This document shows positions 18,701 through 27,639 of a stretch of 64,000 bases of DNA, piece by piece. Both the position numbers and the translations under genes were made by a program. Positions within the stretch are counted from its first letter, which is position 1; each line of letters opens with the position of its first letter. Where the stretch lies: assembly GCA_020348445.1 (NCBI GenBank), contig CP070751.1, forward strand, positions 2,753,413 to 2,817,412, written 5' to 3'. The stretch is from Thermoplasmata archaeon. Its GTDB lineage: Archaea > Thermoplasmatota > Thermoplasmata > GCA-020350865. Under the pieces are notes generated by a model. That model was not told the DNA's origin and searched no databases. It saw only the letters and a list, made by a program, of their open reading frames with translations.

Positions 18701-19547
18701 CTTTCTTATCCAACATTTTATAAATCAACGCTTGTATGTAAAATAATTCACCATTTTTCTTTTTATTAAGAATTTCTCCTTCCCAATACCCCTTTTCCTC
18801 AAGAGCTTCATAGATCTCCTTTTGCGTCCCTTCTGCGTTTGAATCTGCGTTGAGTATGCCGGGATCCTTTCCTAAAAGTTCTCCTTTCTCATAACCAAAC
18901 ATTTTTTCAGTAGAGGGATTTACATAGTTTATCATATAGTTTTTATCAGTTGTAATAACTGAAAATGGAACACTTCGCATCACTTCTTTGTAGAAAATGT
19001 TTTGAGCCTCTGCGCGCTTTCGCTCAATAACCTCTTTCCTCAAATCCTCATTAGCCTTTTGTAGATCAGCTGTGCGTTCTTTTACACGTTCCTCCAATTC
19101 ATCCCGGGCTTTTCTTAATTCCTCCTCTATTTCTTTTCTTTGGGTGATGTTTCTCGCGATTCCGAAAGCGGCAGAAACCTTTTTCTCGGAATCAAAAATT
19201 GGAGCTGCATTGTTTAGGATATGGATATAAGAACCATCTTTGGTTCTATATCTGTATTCGAGATCATTTACCGTTTTCCCTTCTATTAATAGGGCGAATC
19301 TCTCTTTAACAACCTCGAGATCATCTGGGTGGACCAATTCAAATCCATTTATCTTTTTCATTTCCTCCTCAGAATAGCCTAGGTGTTTCTGAACCGCATT
19401 ATTGGTAAACAGAAAATTTCCCATAAGATCTACAGTAAAAATTATATCGTCAGATGTTTCTACTAAAGTGCGGTATATTTCATCGGACTTTTGAAGAACC
19501 TTTTCTACAGAATCATGTTGGTATTCATTTTTTTTCCTTTCCATCAT
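15732..19547 (-). CDS. Sensor histidine kinase with eight PAS domains (HisKA_2 type)
   Basis: A 1271-residue soluble kinase with no membrane segment. Eight PAS/PAC units can be counted from their closing 'DITERK'-like motifs, ending near residues 138, 299, 419, 543, 669, 797, 932 and 1057; a coiled coil (about 141-182) follows the first. The phosphorylatable His is His1079 in ELKHRVKNNLQLL, the HisKA_2 pattern, followed by an HATPase domain (NELIFNALKHAF, VKDDGIGL, GLKIVKNL). It overlaps the upstream HTH-receiver gene by 4 bp and the receiver gene by 1 bp. Ligands of the PAS domains (haem, flavin, redox or other) cannot be told from the sequence. Confidence 0.95.
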   Translation of the reverse strand: MMERKKNEYQHDSVEKVLQKSDEIYRTLVETSDDIIFTVDLMGNFLFTNNAVQKHLGYSEEEMKKINGFELVHPDDLEVVKERFALLIEGKTVNDLEYRYRTKDGSYIHILNNAAPIFDSEKKVSAAFGIARNITQRKEIEEELRKARDELEERVKERTADLQKANEDLRKEVIERKRAEAQNIFYKEVMRSVPFSVITTDKNYMINYVNPSTEKMFGYEKGELLGKDPGILNADSNAEGTQKEIYEALEEKGYWEGEILNKKKNGELFYIQALIYKMLDKKGNFISMIGFQQDITERKLAEKQLQIREEQIRTFMESATDGFALFDSQLNLLDVNSATLMTFGIPRKEILGKNIVDIMPYIKATDRLNEYMEVIKSGNPSFVEDLVPHPKFGDVHLAVKSFKVGDGLGLIITDITEQKISEEALRESEDKFRDLVENINEVIYRVNLDGEITYVSPAIEALLGYNPSNIIGRSFKEYVYEEDLPYLTKNIQSILSGNLSSNEYRILTKSGEIRWVLTSSRPVYSEDGTIGMQGILSDITERKKTEKALRESEKKYRVLIEQIPNAIVVHSEGIIIFVNPAAAKLVGVKNPEDLIGKPLLDFVHSESKDNVKGRMRQIANGEKEPPIVDARIVRMDGTSRYVEGFTTSFSYKDKPAIQTILHDVTDRKQAEEALRNSKKRYHALFNNMIDGFTYHKIELDENKNPVDFSFLEVNPAFERMTGLRREEIIGKRVTEIFPDIENDAAGWIEKAAAVALQEGEIRFEEYLEQTGKWFSITAYSPEKGYFATILEDITDSKQAVLALRESEKKHRTLFETMAQGVVYQAADGKIISANPAAERILGLTLDEMLGRTSKDPRWKAVREDGSDFLGEDHPSMVALGTGNEVRNVIMGIFNPEKMDYNWININAIPQFKPGEDKPYQVYTTFNDITDRKNVEEVIRESEEKFRNLAEKSPNMIFINKLGPIVYANEKCEEIMGYKREELYSTDFDYLKLIAPEYKEKLRSNFAAHMRGEEVGTLEYAIITKEGKRIEGICTTKLIKFEGENAILGIVTDITERKKQEKELKRSLKERELLFKELKHRVKNNLQLLSSMVSMQSMQAKDDAMVKKFQEIQSVIETIALIYSRAYEGQTISGLNLKNFIEELLTDLLKFKTHKDMKVNYSVEGDDIQLNTDQAIPMALIANELIFNALKHAFVNKDQGSICIILKDLGPNISMVVKDDGIGLSPDIDINKSETLGLKIVKNLTEQLSGDIEIIRKDGTEFVIEVPREDVK

Positions 19548-21280
19548 TTCATCATCCCCTTTCTTTTGGCTATGGATTGTTCCAGAGTGGTTATAAGTTG
19601 GATCTTAGTTACAGGTTTTATAAGATATTCGTCCACACCCATTGACGTTAATTTTGTCTTTATCTTGCTGTCTAGCGATGATGTAAAAACCACAATGCAT
19701 GCTGAGGGATCATAGTCCATAATCCTCTTCGTTGCCTCGATCCCGTTTCCTCCTTTTACAAATATATCCATTAGGACAACATCGGGTTTAACATCGTTCT
19801 CGCACAGCTCCTTATAACGGTCGAAAGCGCCTTGGCCATTGTCAACCGCACCAACAACATCGAAATCTGCCTCGGAAAAAATATCCTTTAATAAATCAAC
19901 CATGACCTTCGAATCTTCTACAATAAGTACTTTATTCTTTTTTCCAGAATCTCCAAATCTATATTGAATATCGGTTAAGGCTCGCAGATAATTTAATTTC
20001 TCGATCAGCACAGCCTGCAAAGAGGTTCTATCATTTTTATTAAGTGGTAATATATATTTGGGTTCAGTTAGCAATTCCAATATCATGCTCAAGACCGTTT
20101 TTGAAGGGACTTTTTTAGAAGGTTCAAGATCCAAATCTTTTTTAACCTCTGTAATGATGGATGTTGCTTCCTCTAAAGCAAAATACTTCTTTAATATATT
20201 CATAAGTTGTTGTTCTGTATCTTCTGAAATCATGTCTTTTTTCTCTCCGGATGGTGAGGCAAACATTTTAGTGGTTGGCTCAGGATTTAAATTCACATTA
20301 AAACTGGAATTATCTAAAGAAAAATAATTAAAATTGATGTTTTCGTAAGATATAATGGTATTGGACATGAAATCATTGATCTTTTGCTGGCCGTTTAACA
20401 GTTCCCTAATATTTAAAAAGACAGATAGTATAAATATATTATCTTTATCATTTACACATAATATTATAGTGGGATCAGAACACAAGTTGGAAAGTATTTT
20501 TTTTTCCACTACCTTACCCTCTAGTCTGATATTGAACCATGCCAATATCGAGAAACCAAAGTCGCTGAGATTTGGTTTGATGGTGCTTTTTACGATACCC
20601 CGTTTAATAAGTGACTTTCTTAATTTGGTTATGGTTGGATGCGATACATTTATAGTTTGTGATCGTTGGAAATCAGAAGGCTGCGAATCTCTTAAAAGGC
20701 TCTGTATAATGATCTTCTCATTCTTTTTTAATTCATCAAAAGACCATGTTGATAAATTATGATTAATCTTTGCTGGTATATTTATATTGAGTGTTTTGCA
20801 CAACAGATGACCGTAGTCAAAATATCTCCAAACTTTCACATTATCTGTATCGAACCAGATTTTATTTATGTCAAAGGTCATTTCATTTATATATTGCTCA
20901 TTGACTGTGGAGGTTTGTTCTTTTAAAAGATCGCTTTCCTTTGGAGGAACCAGACCCATAACCAACCATGATATATTATCTGAAGCCATGAAAAAGGGAG
21001 TAGCGGGGTGTGTAACAAAACCTGTTATAGTATTTCGGACATCATTGGGGAACTGAAACCGATATTTCCCACTTGCAATTATAACTAAACCCGAATCAAT
21101 ATTGAAGAACTCAGGAACATACTTTTTCTTTATCATCCCTTTCTCATTTAATCTTTGTTTAGCAGTAGAAATTGTGGAGGTATTAACAGAGAGTATTTTT
21201 GCTAACATTTTATTGCTTTCTTCTGGATAATGGGAGATTCCGCACAGAACCTTTCTCATGTTTCCCGACAATTTCTGCAT
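19544..21280 (-). CDS. Two-HTH transcription regulator with C-terminal receiver domain
   Basis: A 578-residue protein with a winged-helix near the N-terminus (NKMLAKILSVNTSTISTAKQRLNEKGMI), a second one near 200-235 (SDFQRSQTINVSHPTITKLRKSLIKRGIV), each followed by an alpha/beta region reminiscent of Lrp/AsnC effector domains, and a C-terminal receiver (about 452-575: VLIVEDSK, VVLMDIF with the acceptor Asp, FTSSLDS, EYLIKPV). Receivers normally sit at the N-terminus of regulators, so this order is unusual. First gene of the signalling operon; the kinase start overlaps its stop by 4 bp. It likely takes phosphate from the eight-PAS kinase and controls DNA. Confidence 0.88.
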   Translation of the reverse strand: MQKLSGNMRKVLCGISHYPEESNKMLAKILSVNTSTISTAKQRLNEKGMIKKKYVPEFFNIDSGLVIIASGKYRFQFPNDVRNTITGFVTHPATPFFMASDNISWLVMGLVPPKESDLLKEQTSTVNEQYINEMTFDINKIWFDTDNVKVWRYFDYGHLLCKTLNINIPAKINHNLSTWSFDELKKNEKIIIQSLLRDSQPSDFQRSQTINVSHPTITKLRKSLIKRGIVKSTIKPNLSDFGFSILAWFNIRLEGKVVEKKILSNLCSDPTIILCVNDKDNIFILSVFLNIRELLNGQQKINDFMSNTIISYENINFNYFSLDNSSFNVNLNPEPTTKMFASPSGEKKDMISEDTEQQLMNILKKYFALEEATSIITEVKKDLDLEPSKKVPSKTVLSMILELLTEPKYILPLNKNDRTSLQAVLIEKLNYLRALTDIQYRFGDSGKKNKVLIVEDSKVMVDLLKDIFSEADFDVVGAVDNGQGAFDRYKELCENDVKPDVVLMDIFVKGGNGIEATKRIMDYDPSACIVVFTSSLDSKIKTKLTSMGVDEYLIKPVTKIQLITTLEQSIAKRKGMMK

Positions 21281-21308
21281 AAATATCGTCTATTGTAACT
21301 CAGAGCAA

Positions 21309-21341
21309 ATATATTAATATATCTATTAAAATGAGATATAT
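21309..21341. promoter_or_regulatory. AT-rich palindromes upstream of the signalling operon
   Basis: A 14-bp palindrome ATATATTAATATAT (21309-21322) overlaps an 8-bp inverted repeat, ATATATCT (21317-21324) with AGATATAT (21334-21341), just before the first gene of the operon. It may hold the promoter and an autoregulatory site. Low-complexity DNA weakens the case. Confidence 0.35.
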
Positions 21342-21385
21342 TGAAAAAAAGCAATAAAGAATCATCTGTATGCTCTTACTTTTTT

Positions 21386-21477
21386 CGAACTATCCCATAT
21401 CTTTGGTAAAGGAAAAAGAGACCTTGGCCTTCCATCAACAAGGCTGGTGTTCTACGGATGGGATATGGGGAGTTGCG
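21386..21477. ncRNA. Possible structured RNA or long hairpin
   Basis: AACTATCCCATATC (21388-21401) can pair with GATATGGGGAGTT (21462-21474) in a 13-bp stem with one bulge and two G-U pairs. Inside, GCCTT (21427-21431) pairs with AAGGC (21440-21444) over an eight-base loop. The strand is unknown. It lies in a gene-free stretch between two minus-strand transcription units. Confidence 0.3.
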
Positions 21478-21519
21478 TGAAAAAGGTTAATTAAATAACT
21501 CATCTAAGGAGAAATCGAG

Positions 21520-21624
21520 ATGGGCAATAAGGTTGATTTGGAGTCTCATAATCAAGAAAGGAAAGAGAAATATTTCAGAGTTGTAAGGAATTACAAGGCA
21601 GAGAGATCTAAAAGTGAGACCTAA
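21520..21624 (+). CDS. Very small charged protein (34 aa), tentative
   Basis: ATG 21520 opens 34 codons rich in Lys, Arg and Glu, with TAAGGAGA placed eight bases before it, a good ribosome binding site in an otherwise empty region. The product has no recognisable motif. Length alone makes this weak; the binding site is the main support. Confidence 0.3.
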   Translation: MGNKVDLESHNQERKEKYFRVVRNYKAERSKSET

Positions 21625-21641
21625 TAAAAATTCTGTTCTTT

Positions 21642-24542
21642 CTAATAAAGAGGAGGCTGTGACGGCGGCCTCCTGTATGGTTCTTGTGGATTTATCCTTC
21701 TGTTTGATTCCCATCCTGTGTTTTGCCCCTCATATGTCACAACTTTCGGAATAACTTCTTGTACCTGAGCTGGTTTATCTCCCTTTTTTCCTCCTAAAAG
21801 ATACCCCACAAGTAATGCAACTACACCGATTATGATACACAATAGTATCCATATGAAATCGAACTGCGATCCCTCACCTTCCTTATCTCCAGGTTCAGAT
21901 CCACCATCTCCACCATCTCCATCTCCACCATCTCCATCTCCACCATCCCCATCTCCACCATCACCACCAACCCCATCATCACCATCTCCATCACCGTCTC
22001 CATCTCCTTCGGCAACATCGATGGATTTGCTAGATTTTTCTTTTCTAGCTGCATCAGAATGGTCTATCTCCACTTCTAATATTAATGACTCACCTTCCTT
22101 ATCAGGAACCTCCCAGTCAACGGACACCTCTTTAGTTTCTCCGAAGTCCAAATCAATGCTCTTTGAGCCGATGGCCTTTCCCCCGTACAGGAAAGTCACA
22201 GAGATATCGTCCGCATTCCCACCATTATTTTGCACATAGGCAGTGATCGTGATCCTATCTTTGGGATTGGGATTGGAATTGTTGAATTTGATCTCTTCTC
22301 CATAAAATGAGAAATCAGGTCTGAGATCCAAGTATATGGTAGCCTCATTGTTGCCCTCGTTTATCTCCTGTATCGGTACTGCCTTCACTTTTAGCTCTAC
22401 CTGTTCAGCCACCACGGTCCATCTGAAGTCTACATCCCTCTGGCCCATTGGATCCAAGGAGGAAATGGATTTGGTATCCACCACAGTGCTGCCCTCGTAG
22501 AATTTGACCTGAATACTTTCGGCCCTACTTGTGCCCTCATTATGAACAGTAGCTGTTATCGTAATAGCAGTTCCCACACGACCTTTTAGATATTCTGTGT
22601 CTTCGAGTCCTGAAATGTCCCCCGAGGAAATAACCAGATCTGGCATTACCACAGATATCGTGATAACCACATGCTGGGATTCCACTGATGGATCAGCTGA
22701 TGATACAACATAAACATCCATTTCATAATCGTCCACATCCCCATCAGGGGGTATTGTAAATTCTATTTGAAAGGTTATTGTTTCACCAGGTTCCAAAATA
22801 TCAGGGATAATCTTGGGAGTAAAGTCCCAATCCTCTGGGAGATCCCCCACTATAACCTCTATGCTGTCCTCGTCTATGTTGCCGTAGTTGGTTACCCTGA
22901 ATGAGAACTCTGGAGATTTTTCATTTGGATTATAATCCTTTTGGGGTAATCCACTGCCTGCATAAGCAAGATCCAGCTCCACCCATTGCTCTACATTGGT
23001 TGAAACCATTGCTGAATCGTGAACACCCTCTAAAATTGTTGAAGTCGCTTTTAAGGTGATAGGATATATCTGATATGCTATGGTTTCACCAGCACCTGGT
23101 ATCGTTACCCTCACGATAACATCAACAAAGTAACCTGGAACGCCCAAAGCCTGCAGTGTAACTTCAGATATGGGATTCTCGGAGGTGTCCAAAATCTCTG
23201 CCCAATCCTTGTTGGGGCCTTCTAGCGTCAACAAAAAGGTATCTTGAGTGTTGCCGGAATTTTGGATTTCGACTAAGTAATCTATAATATCCTCCGGATA
23301 GCCATCATCCCCCTGATTATCGGGTGTTAATGTTACATCTGGAAGGGGTGTAATCTCGACTGTGAGTACAATGAGATGACTTACACCGGGATCACCAATG
23401 GAATTAGCTCTGATTTCTATTTGGTATTCTCCAACTAGAGCCTTTGAACGATCAGGAGTAATTGATATGGAGACTGTGGTTGACTCTGTATAGTCAACAT
23501 CAAGATTTGTTATATCTGCTATTGTCGAAACAGTAAATATATCAGCGTCATAGCTGGTTGCAAAAAACTCGTACGAATCAGTTACCGTGCCTGTGTTTTT
23601 CACCTGTAATGTAAAAACAACGTCATCACCCGGCTCCCCTTCTTTTTTGTTGGAAGGTGCAGTCGAGGTGAGTTCAAAGGAATACGTTGGATTAACTGTT
23701 ATTGTGATATCGAGAGTGTCATATGTTGGACCACTTGTATTACCTGTGGATGTGGCGTTCAACGTTATTGGGATAATATCAGGGCTGTGCTTTGCGTCTA
23801 TTGAAAAATTGTAAAAGACGATCATGGTCTCGTCGGGTTCCAAATCAATATCAGGCACGCTCCACTGACCAAGTTCGGCCCCTGTATGGGAAAAAGAAAA
23901 TGTATCGTTGCCGTTGCCATCATTTGTTACCCAGATCCCAAAAGATATGATCTCTCCTGGATCACCATCCTTGTTGGTTCCTCCTGGCGTTTCAATCCTG
24001 ACTCCAAATTCCTGTACAACATTTGCACGGAGTTGAAGCGAATCCAGACATCCAACCTCCCCCTTATGCCCGATAACGTCCACAGTAATGTTGATGATTG
24101 CGGAATCTTGGTGCATTGCATCTCCAGGAGCCCTCACTATTAAAGTCTCAGTAGTCCTATTCACAGAACCCATCTGAAGATTCGGTACTATCGTTGTGCC
24201 ACTGGGTGTTACCGTCCACCCTACAGCTTGACTTTGGGCATCCAGCGTGACTGTGAAATTTATGTCTTCCCCTGTATTATTGTCTCCAGTGTTTATGATA
24301 TCCACAGAATATTCAAAGTCAATTTGGGGAGTGACATTACCGATGCCATTTGCAGGAGTATTGTATTGTACTTCGACTCCATAGTCGCCAGCTTGGGCAT
24401 GGTTTGATATTAAAAGGAGTATTATCACCACACCTATTATTACTAACATTACCACAAGTATTCTTGGAAAAATCCTTTTCGCGAGAAATCTCTCGCTGGC
24501 TAGATTCCCGTCAATAAAGGATTCAAACTCCCTTCCCATCAT
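21642..24542 (-). CDS. CARDB/NEW3-repeat membrane-anchored surface protein, paralog 1
   Basis: A 966-residue protein: short cytoplasmic N-terminus (ending SERFLAKRIF), one signal-anchor helix (about 27-50), then repeated about 90-residue beta-sandwich domains of the NEW3/CARDB kind, each with phrases such as VTNDGNGNDTFSF, VKNTGTVTDSYEF, VTNYGNIDEDS, VHNEGTSRAES. A Gly-Asp-rich linker (GDGDGDGDD..., about 860-893) leads to a second helix (about 896-918) and a short cytoplasmic tail. Asn-x-Ser/Thr sites are frequent, as expected for a glycosylated archaeal surface layer. GAGGT lies before the ATG. It is a tandem copy of the next gene. Role: cell-surface scaffold; partner unknown. Confidence 0.9.
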   Translation of the reverse strand: MMGREFESFIDGNLASERFLAKRIFPRILVVMLVIIGVVIILLLISNHAQAGDYGVEVQYNTPANGIGNVTPQIDFEYSVDIINTGDNNTGEDINFTVTLDAQSQAVGWTVTPSGTTIVPNLQMGSVNRTTETLIVRAPGDAMHQDSAIINITVDVIGHKGEVGCLDSLQLRANVVQEFGVRIETPGGTNKDGDPGEIISFGIWVTNDGNGNDTFSFSHTGAELGQWSVPDIDLEPDETMIVFYNFSIDAKHSPDIIPITLNATSTGNTSGPTYDTLDITITVNPTYSFELTSTAPSNKKEGEPGDDVVFTLQVKNTGTVTDSYEFFATSYDADIFTVSTIADITNLDVDYTESTTVSISITPDRSKALVGEYQIEIRANSIGDPGVSHLIVLTVEITPLPDVTLTPDNQGDDGYPEDIIDYLVEIQNSGNTQDTFLLTLEGPNKDWAEILDTSENPISEVTLQALGVPGYFVDVIVRVTIPGAGETIAYQIYPITLKATSTILEGVHDSAMVSTNVEQWVELDLAYAGSGLPQKDYNPNEKSPEFSFRVTNYGNIDEDSIEVIVGDLPEDWDFTPKIIPDILEPGETITFQIEFTIPPDGDVDDYEMDVYVVSSADPSVESQHVVITISVVMPDLVISSGDISGLEDTEYLKGRVGTAITITATVHNEGTSRAESIQVKFYEGSTVVDTKSISSLDPMGQRDVDFRWTVVAEQVELKVKAVPIQEINEGNNEATIYLDLRPDFSFYGEEIKFNNSNPNPKDRITITAYVQNNGGNADDISVTFLYGGKAIGSKSIDLDFGETKEVSVDWEVPDKEGESLILEVEIDHSDAARKEKSSKSIDVAEGDGDGDGDGDDGVGGDGGDGDGGDGDGGDGDGGDGGSEPGDKEGEGSQFDFIWILLCIIIGVVALLVGYLLGGKKGDKPAQVQEVIPKVVTYEGQNTGWESNRRINPQEPYRRPPSQPPLY

Positions 24543-24574
24543 GGAATTACCTCAGCCAGGCAATATGGATGCGA

Positions 24575-24606
24575 TATCTTAAATGTTTCGGGAAATTGTG
24601 GATTTT
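24575..24606 (-). promoter_or_regulatory. Duplicated upstream element of CARDB paralog 1
   Basis: These 32 bp are identical to 27560-27591, and both copies lie just before the start of a CARDB paralog at nearly the same distance. On the minus strand the segment contains ACATTTAAGATA, TATA-like, about 35-45 bp before the ATG. Identity over the full 32 bp outside coding DNA suggests a shared promoter kept through the duplication. Confidence 0.55.
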
Positions 24607-24662
24607 AGTAAAAATTCTGTGTCTTATAATAAGTCCATACTTCTTAGGGGGAATTTCTCTTT

Positions 24663-27527
24663 TTAAAGTGGTGGAGGAGGTGGGGGGGGTGGAGGCGGAG
24701 GCGGAGGTGCTGTTATTGAAGGTTCTTTTAAATTTTCTTCTTCTGGTTTTATATGGTGAAATTCCTCTTTATAATAGGTTGTAGATGGGAGCTCTTTTTG
24801 AGCCTGAAAAGGTTCCACCCTTCCTTTTCTTCCTAATAATAAACCTACCAATAATGCAACGATTCCAATTATGATATATGATAGTATCCAAAGGAAAGTA
24901 GAAGGTAGAAGGTCCCTGTCCCCATCTTCTTTCTCAGCAACCTTGACGTTTCCGCTCGATTTTTCTAGTTCAACTCCGTTTAGATGGTAGATCTCCACTT
25001 CAACAGACAAGGACTCGCCTGGTCTATTAGGAACCTCCCATTTAATGGAAACCTCTCCAGTTTCTCCGTAGATCAAATCTACCATCTTTGAACCGATGGC
25101 TTTTCCAGCATATAAGAAAGTCACCGAGATGTCCTCTGCATCTCCACCATCGTTTCGTATGTAGGCAGTTATGGTGATCTTCTCTTTAGGTTCTGGATTG
25201 GAATTACTGAAGTTGACCTCCTCACCAACAAATGAGAAATCGGGTCTGAGATCTAGGAATATGGTGTCACCATTGTTGTCCATATTGCTCTCCTTGATTG
25301 GGCTGGCCTCCACTTTTAGCTCCACCTGCTCGGCGACAACTGTCCATCTGAATGTAACGTTCTCATATTTTCCAGGTCCTAATGAAGATATGGTTGCAGT
25401 CCCTCTGACGTTGATTCCATCATAGAGTTTGACCTGTATGCTCTCTGCCGTACTTGTTCCCTCGTTGCAGACTTTGGCTGTAATTTGAATTTGAACTCCA
25501 ATTTCTGCCTTCAACTCATCAGGATCCTCAAGGCCTTTGATGTCCCTAGAGGAAATGACGAGATCTGGTTTTATGACTGTTATCTTAATGGGCACTTCAT
25601 TGGAATTTTTCGAGGGATCTACATTAGATTCCAGTACCACTTTCATCTCGTAAGTGTCTTCATCGGCATCAGAGGGGACTGTGAACTCTATTGTAAAGGT
25701 CGTAGTTCCGCCGGGATCCAATGTGGTTGGAATGGTGTAGGGTGTGTAATCCCAATTTGATTCCTTAACTATTATCTTAACTGTACTTTCATCTTGGTTG
25801 CCGTTGTTAGTCACCCGAAACGAGAATTTCGGAGATTTTTTGTTTGGATCATAGTCCTTTTCGGGTTCTCCGCCGCCCGAGTATTCGAGATCCAAATCCA
25901 CAAAATCTTCGACAGTGATGGTAACCTGGCCCTCTGCGAAAACATCCTCTGTGTTCAGGGATTCAACCCTTATGGTTATAGTATATGGCTTATTTGCTTG
26001 GGTTTCACCTGTGGTCGGTATCGTTACTCTGATGAGGATTTTCTGCCAGGCACCGGCGTCCAGTGTTATCTGCTTCCCAGGGATCGGATTCTCTTCGATA
26101 TCCAGAATCTCGCCCCATTCCTTATATTCACCTTCTAATTCAATGGTAAAGTTGTCCCGGGCGTTGCCCTTGTTATATATTTTTATATCAAAAATGATGT
26201 TATCTCCTGGTTCGCCTCTGTCAGTTTGAGTGTCGGGATCTATCTCAACCTCTGCCAAGGGTGTTATTTCAACTGTAAGTGTTATTACTTTACTGACACT
26301 GCGGTCCTTATTAGAGGTGACTGTTATCTCTATGTCATAGGAGCCCACCAATGCCTTGGTTTTATCTGTTGTTACCAAGAAATCGGCATTTGTTGGATAA
26401 ACATCATCCACTTGAACATTCGGAGTTGTCCGGGCGGAAGGATATTGTGGAAACACACTTTCATCGATACTCGAAATCCTGATCTCGAAGTTGTCTTCAT
26501 TTGTTCCATTGTTTTTTACCGCCAAGGTGAAGTAGAGAGAATCTCCTGGTTTTGCCTCCTTTGTATTGAAAGGCGCCGTGCAGGAGAGTTCGATGTCATA
26601 AATGGCATTAACTGTGGTGGTTGTGGTAAAGGATTGAGGAGTAACTGTTCCCTTTTCTGATGAAACCTTCGCTTGCATTTCCAGTGGTGCTGTTAATACC
26701 GCAAAATCAGGATCGCTCTTGGATGGGACATTGATTGTGAATAATATTGTCTCGATCTCATCAGCATATAAGGTAATCGATGAAATCGGTGTTGTAGGCT
26801 CTGATCCTAATGCAAAAGAACCCCATCCAGACTGATCTCCTCCGCCATTAGGCGACTTATCTTGGTCATTCTTATCAAGAATATATGTATTTTCTGAATT
26901 ACCAGTATTCTTAACTCTGAATTGATAGGTAACAGAGCTGCCTACATTTACTGCAGCACTTAGGGATGAGGGTTCAGTCAGCTCAAAGTCGTAAACCATT
27001 ACAACATTAGCTCGTAATTGCAGGGAATCTAAGCATCCCACATCCCCTTTATGGCCAATAACATCCACGGTGATGTTGATTATCGCAGTATCGTCGTATA
27101 TTGCATCCGAAGGTGCTCTAACCGTTACGATCTCCGTTGTTTTATTGTCGATACCCATTTCAAGGCCAGGGATAATTGTGGTTCCTGAAGGTGTCACAGT
27201 CCATCCTGCAGCAACGCTAGCTGCATCCAGTTCCACTGTGAAGTTGATGTCTTCACCTACGTTATCGATCCCTGTGTTTATGATGTCTAACGTATATTGA
27301 AAGTCGATACCGGGGGTCACATTACCGATTCCATTTCTGGGAGTATTGTGATGGATCACTACTCCATAATCCCCTGCTTGTGCATGGTTGGATATTAAAA
27401 GAAGTGTTATAACTACACCGATTATTACCAATGTGGCCACAAGTATTTTGGGAAAAATCGCTCTCGCGAGAAATCTCTCGCTTTCCTTTGTATCAAGACC
27501 ATAAGGTTCAATCTCCCTTCCTGTCAT
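24663..27527 (-). CDS. CARDB/NEW3-repeat membrane-anchored surface protein, paralog 2
   Basis: A 954-residue tandem paralog of the previous protein with the same plan: SERFLARAIF, signal-anchor helix (about 27-50), repeated NEW3/CARDB beta-sandwiches, a C-terminal helix (about 885-908) and a cytoplasmic tail. It differs in lacking the Gly-Asp linker and in ending with a run of 13 prolines (SITAPP...PL), a possible binding tail for a cytoplasmic partner. GAGGT precedes the ATG. The two genes are 120 bp apart. Confidence 0.9.
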   Translation of the reverse strand: MTGREIEPYGLDTKESERFLARAIFPKILVATLVIIGVVITLLLISNHAQAGDYGVVIHHNTPRNGIGNVTPGIDFQYTLDIINTGIDNVGEDINFTVELDAASVAAGWTVTPSGTTIIPGLEMGIDNKTTEIVTVRAPSDAIYDDTAIINITVDVIGHKGDVGCLDSLQLRANVVMVYDFELTEPSSLSAAVNVGSSVTYQFRVKNTGNSENTYILDKNDQDKSPNGGGDQSGWGSFALGSEPTTPISSITLYADEIETILFTINVPSKSDPDFAVLTAPLEMQAKVSSEKGTVTPQSFTTTTTVNAIYDIELSCTAPFNTKEAKPGDSLYFTLAVKNNGTNEDNFEIRISSIDESVFPQYPSARTTPNVQVDDVYPTNADFLVTTDKTKALVGSYDIEITVTSNKDRSVSKVITLTVEITPLAEVEIDPDTQTDRGEPGDNIIFDIKIYNKGNARDNFTIELEGEYKEWGEILDIEENPIPGKQITLDAGAWQKILIRVTIPTTGETQANKPYTITIRVESLNTEDVFAEGQVTITVEDFVDLDLEYSGGGEPEKDYDPNKKSPKFSFRVTNNGNQDESTVKIIVKESNWDYTPYTIPTTLDPGGTTTFTIEFTVPSDADEDTYEMKVVLESNVDPSKNSNEVPIKITVIKPDLVISSRDIKGLEDPDELKAEIGVQIQITAKVCNEGTSTAESIQVKLYDGINVRGTATISSLGPGKYENVTFRWTVVAEQVELKVEASPIKESNMDNNGDTIFLDLRPDFSFVGEEVNFSNSNPEPKEKITITAYIRNDGGDAEDISVTFLYAGKAIGSKMVDLIYGETGEVSIKWEVPNRPGESLSVEVEIYHLNGVELEKSSGNVKVAEKEDGDRDLLPSTFLWILSYIIIGIVALLVGLLLGRKGRVEPFQAQKELPSTTYYKEEFHHIKPEEENLKEPSITAPPPPPPPPPPPPPL

Positions 27528-27559
27528 ATGAAGACCTCGATTAATCTATGTCAATTGGG

Positions 27560-27591
27560 TATCTTAAATGTTTCGGGAAATTGTGGATTTT
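27560..27591 (-). promoter_or_regulatory. Duplicated upstream element of CARDB paralog 2
   Basis: Exact 32-bp match to 24575-24606; see that entry. It ends 33 bp before the start codon of paralog 2, the place expected for an archaeal promoter. Confidence 0.55.
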
Positions 27592-27639
27592 GGATTGGAA
27601 CTTAGATTTAGGTACAAAAAAAGCGTCAAAAACAAGAGC

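Noticed and set aside
21892..22010. CRISPR-like short repeats
   Set aside because: The regular CCATCTCCA units code for the Gly-Asp linker; no spacers. No CRISPR array was found in the window.
21832..22239. Plus-strand frame rich in Ser-Pro repeats
   Set aside because: It is the antisense of the Gly-Asp linker of the CARDB protein.
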